In this document: piece by piece, positions 34,285-37,918 of the stretch
How the letters are laid out: each line of letters starts with the position of its first letter
Numbering within the stretch: the first letter of the stretch is position 1
Program-made: the position numbers and the translations under genes
Notes under the pieces: generated by a model
The model's database searches: none
What the model saw: the letters and a program-made list of their open reading frames with translations, nothing else
Told to the model about the DNA's origin: nothing
Assembly (NCBI GenBank): GCA_031268315.1
Contig: JAIRXK010000042.1
Location: forward strand, 1-37,918
Source of the DNA: Puniceicoccales bacterium
Lineage (GTDB): Bacteria > Verrucomicrobiota > Verrucomicrobiia > Opitutales > JAIRLM01
DNA: 37,918 nt
Direction: 5' to 3'

Positions 34285-34610
34285 TTTTTTATCCTTTTTT
34301 ATTTTCCAATAATTTTCCATCGGCCACAGCGCATTGGCATAGCCGAGATTACTTCTGCGGCCAGCTGTGGCCAGAGGCAGCGCCAATTTCCATCGACGGC
34401 TCTCCGCAGCATCTGCCCAATGAATTTACCATGGCAAGAAAATTTCATTCCATCGGCCGTGAAGTTTTCCAAGAAGCGGGATGAATTGTCGCAAAGGATA
34501 TGGCTCAGGCGGTTACTTCTCAAAAATATTTCTAAAAAGTGGGATATATTTCGCTAATTTCCGTATGAATTCAAAGCTACAGTAAATTTCTTAACAAATG
34601 TAAAAAAGTG
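34285..34610. other. Intergenic between divergent genes
   Basis: The stretch lies between the transporter and gene J. A minus-strand frame at 34523-34299 (74 codons) ends 15 bases before the transporter ATG but has no recognisable motif, so it is not called as a gene. An 8-bp inverted repeat (GGCCACAG near 34321, CTGTGGCC near 34365) is present with a loop of about 36 bases; its role is unclear. Confidence 0.35.
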
Positions 34611-34649
34611 TTGATTTTTTATTTTTCCGTGCATAGCCAGGTATCCGCC

Positions 34650-35456
34650 ATGGATGTAACATATGTGAAAATCAATGATAATTTAAAATTCGAAGGCCCG
34701 ACTTTGACTTCAGCCGACATCAACGATGAAAAAAAAGTATCGCTTATGATTCCGAAAGCCTTTTCCGGAAGCAATTCAACGAGTAAAGCTAGCGAAGGCA
34801 AGGAAGAGGAAGTGACAGCAATTGACTTCTTAGTTTCTAAGACCGGAGATTGCTACGTGAAAAAAGAAGCAAATAGCGACAATTGTACGAAAAATTGTCT
34901 TTTCGTAATTGCCTGCGCGCTTCTGCGAATGGGTTTCAGTTCTCACCAAATTAATCGCATACTGGCGATGATTGCCGAAAATCCCGACGCATTCCACGGC
35001 TACACTTCAAGCGGAGAACACTTTACGGCGGACATAGACATCAAGGATTTTACTAAAATTTTTGAATTCACTTGCATTCAATTCGCAAATGTATCTACTG
35101 GAGCTAAATCTGCGCGATACGCCGCAAGAGACGTGGAGGATGCTAAAAAAGTCGCCGAGGAAGTCAACTCAACTGGTGAAAAAATTGCCTTTGAATTTGA
35201 ATCTCCAAGAGGAGCGGCAGTCGTTGACATTGCAGCCAAACCGATGCCATGGCCAGTAAAACTATACCGTGTAATTTCTGGTGCACTTCTATCGGCGGGA
35301 ATTGGATCAATAATTGCTTCCGTAACAATCATTGTGCAAACAATTGTATCCGGGAGCGGAGTGGGCATCTCCGCATTGGTCGGAATATTTACGCCGCTCG
35401 GTTTAGGCATAGTGTTTCTATTCATCGGCGTAGTCGTTTATTGGATTAGCACCTGA
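34650..35456 (+). CDS. Membrane-hairpin protein with C-terminal hairpin, candidate T3SS effector (member J)
   Basis: This 268-aa protein reverses the usual order: the soluble part comes first and the two-helix hairpin last (about 206-232 and 238-266, ending in YWIST). The N-terminal 60 residues are Ser/Thr/Lys/Glu-rich, followed by a compact Cys-containing domain (DCYVKKEANSDNCTKNCLF near 67-85, SSHQINRILAMIAENPDAF near 97-115). A helical stretch with KSARYAARDVEDAKKVAEEV precedes the hairpin. The ATG at 34650 is used because an upstream frame beginning at 34608 runs through a TTGATT (34611-34616) promoter-like box. No close sequence kinship to A to I was found beyond the hairpin; K has the same order. 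Confidence 0.68.
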   Translation: MDVTYVKINDNLKFEGPTLTSADINDEKKVSLMIPKAFSGSNSTSKASEGKEEEVTAIDFLVSKTGDCYVKKEANSDNCTKNCLFVIACALLRMGFSSHQINRILAMIAENPDAFHGYTSSGEHFTADIDIKDFTKIFEFTCIQFANVSTGAKSARYAARDVEDAKKVAEEVNSTGEKIAFEFESPRGAAVVDIAAKPMPWPVKLYRVISGALLSAGIGSIIASVTIIVQTIVSGSGVGISALVGIFTPLGLGIVFLFIGVVVYWIST

Positions 35457-35567
35457 AATTGGAGTTTCCTCAAAGGTAAGGCACTGCTTTTCAAATCATC
35501 TGGTTGAGATGATGGGTGCGCACAGGAGTAGGAGCGCGTTTAACGGCCACGGCGCAAACGCATGGTG

Positions 35568-35602
35568 CGGCAGTCGCGCGGCGAACTGCCGTTGGGTTTT
35601 TC
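35568..35602 (+). terminator. Possible intrinsic terminator after gene J
   Basis: CGGCAGT (35568-35574) and ACTGCCG (35585-35591) can form a 7-bp stem around a 10-base loop. TTGGGTTTTT follows at once. The stem is short and the loop large, so efficiency is uncertain. Confidence 0.5.
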
Positions 35603-35666
35603 TAATTGTTGAAATTGCCAATGTTTGCCAGCTTCTCAATTTTCACTGGATGTTCGCAAAATTTTG

Positions 35667-35694
35667 TTGACAACCGGGTGATATTTCATGTGAT
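35667..35694 (+). promoter_or_regulatory. Promoter-like element upstream of gene K
   Basis: TTGACA (35667-35672), a 16-bp spacer beginning ACCGGG, then TGTGAT (35689-35694). The gene K ATG used here is 13 bases downstream. The same element, with surrounding sequence, is repeated before the truncated copy at 37145. Confidence 0.5.
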
Positions 35695-35707
35695 GCTCTG
35701 TGTAATT

Positions 35708-37036
35708 ATGTTGGATGTAGGAGCAGTTGGCCAGGGGAATGAGGAGCTCTCCGGTGTTGGCAGTACCAAATCCACTGAGAAACCAGCAGTAACATCCGCT
35801 GACACTTTAAATTTCACGAAAGCAGCGCTACAGACGCCATTTACTACTGAACCTGCCGAGGGATTGACGGGCGAGGGAAAAAAGCAGAGGGAAGAAGATA
35901 CAAAAAACGCAAGTAAATTAAAGGGGTACATTGAAGATAAATTAGCGAGTGGAATTGGAAATTTCGAAGCAGCGGCAAATGTATTGGTGCAATCTAGCTT
36001 TGATCTCCAAGTCAAAGCAATGGCCCTTGACATGCTCGCTTCCGACAAAAATATCTTGGCGATTGCGATGAAAATGCGGCCATGGACCATGGCATACATT
36101 TTAAATACAAATGCCAAAGTTGCGAAAAAAGCTCTAAGTGCGCTGATTCAAGATGGAGCGATGGAACAAGCTGTCGGCATTCTGGAGCAAATGAATTGCA
36201 GAAAAGCCGCGGAAGCGCTGCGCGGGGTGAAAGATGATGTCATTTTGACAATCGCGATGAAAATGCGGCCTTGGCACATGGCGAATATTTTAAGTGCAAG
36301 TGTCGACCTTGCGAAAAAAGCTCTAAGTGCACTATTTCAAGATGGAACGACAGAACAAGCTGCCCACATTTTGGAGCAAATGAATGGTGGAAAAGCCGCA
36401 GAAGCGCTGCTTGGAATGGAAGATGCTGCCATCGTGGCAATTGCGATGCAAATGGATTCCCTGGCCATGGCAGATATTTTAGAAGTAAATGACCAAGCTG
36501 CGGAAAAAATTCTACTTGCATTGTGCGTAAAAGGAGAAGCAGAAGAGGAAAATTGGAAAAATCAAATGCAACAAACTGCTGAAATTTTCCAAAACATGGA
36601 AGGGAGAGAAAAATTTTTGAACAATACGCCGTTATGCCAATATAGAGATATACTATTAAAAGCTATTCCTGTGAAAAATCGCGTAGCAAATGATAACGCT
36701 AATCGCTTGCATGGTATCGATAAGCAAACGAAAAATGGCGAAAACAATGGAAAAATTCAACCGGAAACAAATAGCACGGCATCCCTTGAGTCCGACGAAA
36801 ATCCAATGTCGGCGAAGACGGAAAAATCGTTCTTTTTCAGTGTGTGGCTCAGGATGATTACTGCGACAGTTGGCTTCGGTGCACTCGCTGGAATTGTGGC
36901 TATTATTGCGCTGGAAGTTGCTGTCACCGTCATTTCTCTAATCCTCGTTGCCCTAGTCCTTGTTGCCATCGCCGTCGAATGCGCCAGTTTTGCCCTTGAA
37001 AAGCGCGAAAGTAACTCCGATGACGCTGCGAAATAG
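35708..37036 (+). CDS. Repeat protein with C-terminal membrane hairpin, candidate T3SS effector (member K)
   Basis: This 442-aa protein (start at 35708, downstream of the promoter; a longer frame from 35606 reads through it) has a Thr/Ser/Glu-rich N terminus of about 75 residues. Three tandem 63-residue units follow, then a polar linker, and the hairpin is at about 378-402 and 405-430. Each unit reads IAMKM..W.MA.IL...A..AKKALSAL.QDG..EQA..ILEQMN..KAAEAL, a helical pattern resembling the MgtE N-terminal or FliG middle-domain repeats; the third is diverged. Such alpha-solenoid repeats usually bind proteins, so a host-protein adaptor anchored in a membrane is a reasonable guess. A partial copy of its beginning follows at 37145. 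Confidence 0.7.
   Translation: MLDVGAVGQGNEELSGVGSTKSTEKPAVTSADTLNFTKAALQTPFTTEPAEGLTGEGKKQREEDTKNASKLKGYIEDKLASGIGNFEAAANVLVQSSFDLQVKAMALDMLASDKNILAIAMKMRPWTMAYILNTNAKVAKKALSALIQDGAMEQAVGILEQMNCRKAAEALRGVKDDVILTIAMKMRPWHMANILSASVDLAKKALSALFQDGTTEQAAHILEQMNGGKAAEALLGMEDAAIVAIAMQMDSLAMADILEVNDQAAEKILLALCVKGEAEEENWKNQMQQTAEIFQNMEGREKFLNNTPLCQYRDILLKAIPVKNRVANDNANRLHGIDKQTKNGENNGKIQPETNSTASLESDENPMSAKTEKSFFFSVWLRMITATVGFGALAGIVAIIALEVAVTVISLILVALVLVAIAVECASFALEKRESNSDDAAK
36062..36620 (+). repeat. 189-bp tandem repeats in gene K
   Basis: Units begin at 36062, 36251 and 36440, exactly 189 bp apart (63 codons). The first two share long identical stretches such as GCGATGAAAATGCGGCC and AAAAAAGCTCTAAGTGC; the third is diverged and gains a few codons. 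Confidence 0.85.
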
Positions 37037-37109
37037 TGTCCATGGGAAATGTTGAAATTGCCGATGTCCGCCAGCTTTTAAGCTTTCAGTGGATATTTTC
37101 AAAAATTTG

Positions 37110-37137
37110 TTGACAATCGGATGATATTCCATGTAGT
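37110..37137 (+). promoter_or_regulatory. Promoter-like element upstream of truncated gene L
   Basis: TTGACA (37110-37115), a 16-bp spacer, then TGTAGT (37132-37137). It is the duplicated counterpart of the gene K element. Confidence 0.5.
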
Positions 37138-37144
37138 GTCTTGC

Positions 37145-37351
37145 ATGGTTATATCGAGCGTGAGCGCAGAAGAAATTGGCCCAAAAAGCACGGAGGTTTC
37201 CAATGCTACCAGGGATGAATCTACTGATCGCTCAGCGGCAACATCCGCTGGCGTTTTAAATCCCACGCAAACAGCGCCGCAAACGCCATTTATTACTGAA
37301 CCTGTCGATGGATTGACGGACGAGAAGAGAAGCAGCAGGAAAAAAAATTAA
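37145..37351 (+). pseudogene. Truncated copy of gene K (member L)
   Basis: The 68-aa frame matches the N terminus of K: ATSAGVLNPTQTAPQTPF and ITEPVDGLTDE against VTSADTLNFTKAALQTPF and TTEPAEGLTGE. It runs into a poly-A-rich frame loss and stops at 37351, where K continues for 370 more residues. The transposase fragment begins about 35 bp later, so the copy was probably cut by insertion or recombination of that element. The upstream sequence from about 37045 also matches that of K from about 35609. Confidence 0.75.
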
Positions 37352-37385
37352 ATAAAGTAAATCGGCCGATCGCAAAAATCATTTT

Positions 37386-37918
37386 TTGAGATTGCCGATT
37401 TACCATGGACCAATGCGCGTTCTTTTGGAAGGATTTTTTCCGAAACTGCCACACTATACCGCAATTATGAAACGTTTGCCAAAAATTTGGTTTATTTTGG
37501 AAGACGCACTTTGTTGGAAGCCAGTCCAAGGAAATTTTATTATCGACTCTACGCCGATAAAACTATGTTTGCAAGTTCGCGCTAATGTCTTTAAGACAAT
37601 GCGTGAAGCCGTGGGAAAAGCTGTTAGTTCTACTAAAAACCATTTCCGGATTTAAAGTCCATATCACGACTAATGCTGAAGGTACGATTGCCACAAATTT
37701 TTGCTATTCAAACGGATCCGCCCATGACATTTGCTTCCTAGAAAAACTGCTCGCAAACTGCACTGGCACAGCAATCGGCGACAGTGGCTACGTTTCCAAC
37801 GATAGGGCTAAACGACTAATGGAACATGGTTTAAGATTCATTGCTAAGAAAAGAAAAAACATGAAAATACAGAACACTGCCGAGGAAAAGCAGCAACTGA
37901 GAATTCGTTCTCGCATCG
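37386..37918 (+). pseudogene. IS982-like transposase, 5'-truncated and frameshifted, runs off the window
   Basis: The first frame (to 37655) includes LLEGFFPKLPHYTAIMKRL, NFIIDSTPIKLC and MREAVGKAVSSTKN. The second, shifted by one base from about 37651, continues GFKVHITTNAEGTIATNF, NGSAHDICFLEKLL, GTAIGDSGYVSNDRAK and FIAKKRKNMKIQNTAEEK. Together they follow IS982-family DDE transposases (catalytic Asp in IDSTP and in GDSGY, as far as can be judged). The N-terminal roughly 60 residues of the family are missing at the left. The single frame change near 37640-37651 (after an AAAAA run) could be a mutation or, less likely, programmed. The 3' end lies outside the window. Confidence 0.8.

Noticed and set aside
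34299-34523. Minus-strand 74-codon frame just upstream of the transporter gene
   Set aside because: It has no ribosome binding site, no recognised motif and no hydrophobic or repeat feature, and it could be chance in a non-coding gap. Its closeness to the transporter start is the only argument for it.
36062-36620. Direct repeats in gene K as a CRISPR or other non-coding repeat array
   Set aside because: The 189-bp units stay in one open reading frame and vary mainly at amino-acid-tolerant positions, so they are protein repeats.

Overview
The window looks like a chromosomal segment of a host-associated, probably intracellular Gram-negative bacterium of the PVC group (chlamydia-like or verrucomicrobial). 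The grounds are a type III secretion (T3SS) operon, a dense array of proteins resembling chlamydial Inc proteins, a TyrP-like aromatic amino acid carrier of the kind chlamydiae use, and an archaeal/eukaryote-type prolyl-tRNA synthetase. The lineage call is inference; no rRNA or other decisive marker lies here. All four tRNAs encode their CCA ends. || Layout. 1-3770 (minus strand): tRNA-Val, a SpoU-family RNA methyltransferase, a nitroreductase next to a small Cys-rich protein with a beta-sandwich-like end, a YugP-like membrane zinc peptidase, and tRNA-Met. 3937-12208 (plus strand): a secreted M16 peptidase translationally coupled to proS, then pgi, an ExeA/GspA-like ATPase overlapping a GspB-like membrane protein, tRNA-Ile2, and ybeY. 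12256-27557 (plus strand): nine consecutive genes (called A to I here). Each has a low-complexity N terminus, a two-helix membrane hairpin, and usually a long helical or coiled-coil C terminus. One (D) is broken. 27554-32786 (minus strand): the T3SS operon sctN-O-P-Q-Qc-R, with SctQ split into two genes. 32982-34284 (minus): tRNA-Asp and the tyrP-like transporter. 34650-37918 (plus): two more hairpin proteins (J, K) with the hairpin at the C terminus, a truncated copy of K (L), and an IS982-like transposase fragment running off the end. || How it fits together. Genes A to I converge on the T3SS operon, and gene I overlaps sctR tail to tail. Ten members (A to H, K, L) have a promoter-like element of one layout directly upstream: a TTGACA-type -35 box, exactly 16 bases, then an A/T-rich -10 box. 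The simplest reading is a co-expressed, duplicating and recombining locus of candidate T3SS effectors that insert in a host or vacuole membrane. Gene D is a B/C mosaic with a 115-bp deletion. IS remnants lie inside and at the edge of the array, so transposon-assisted turnover is likely. Protein functions in the array are not established; none matches a family I can name with certainty.
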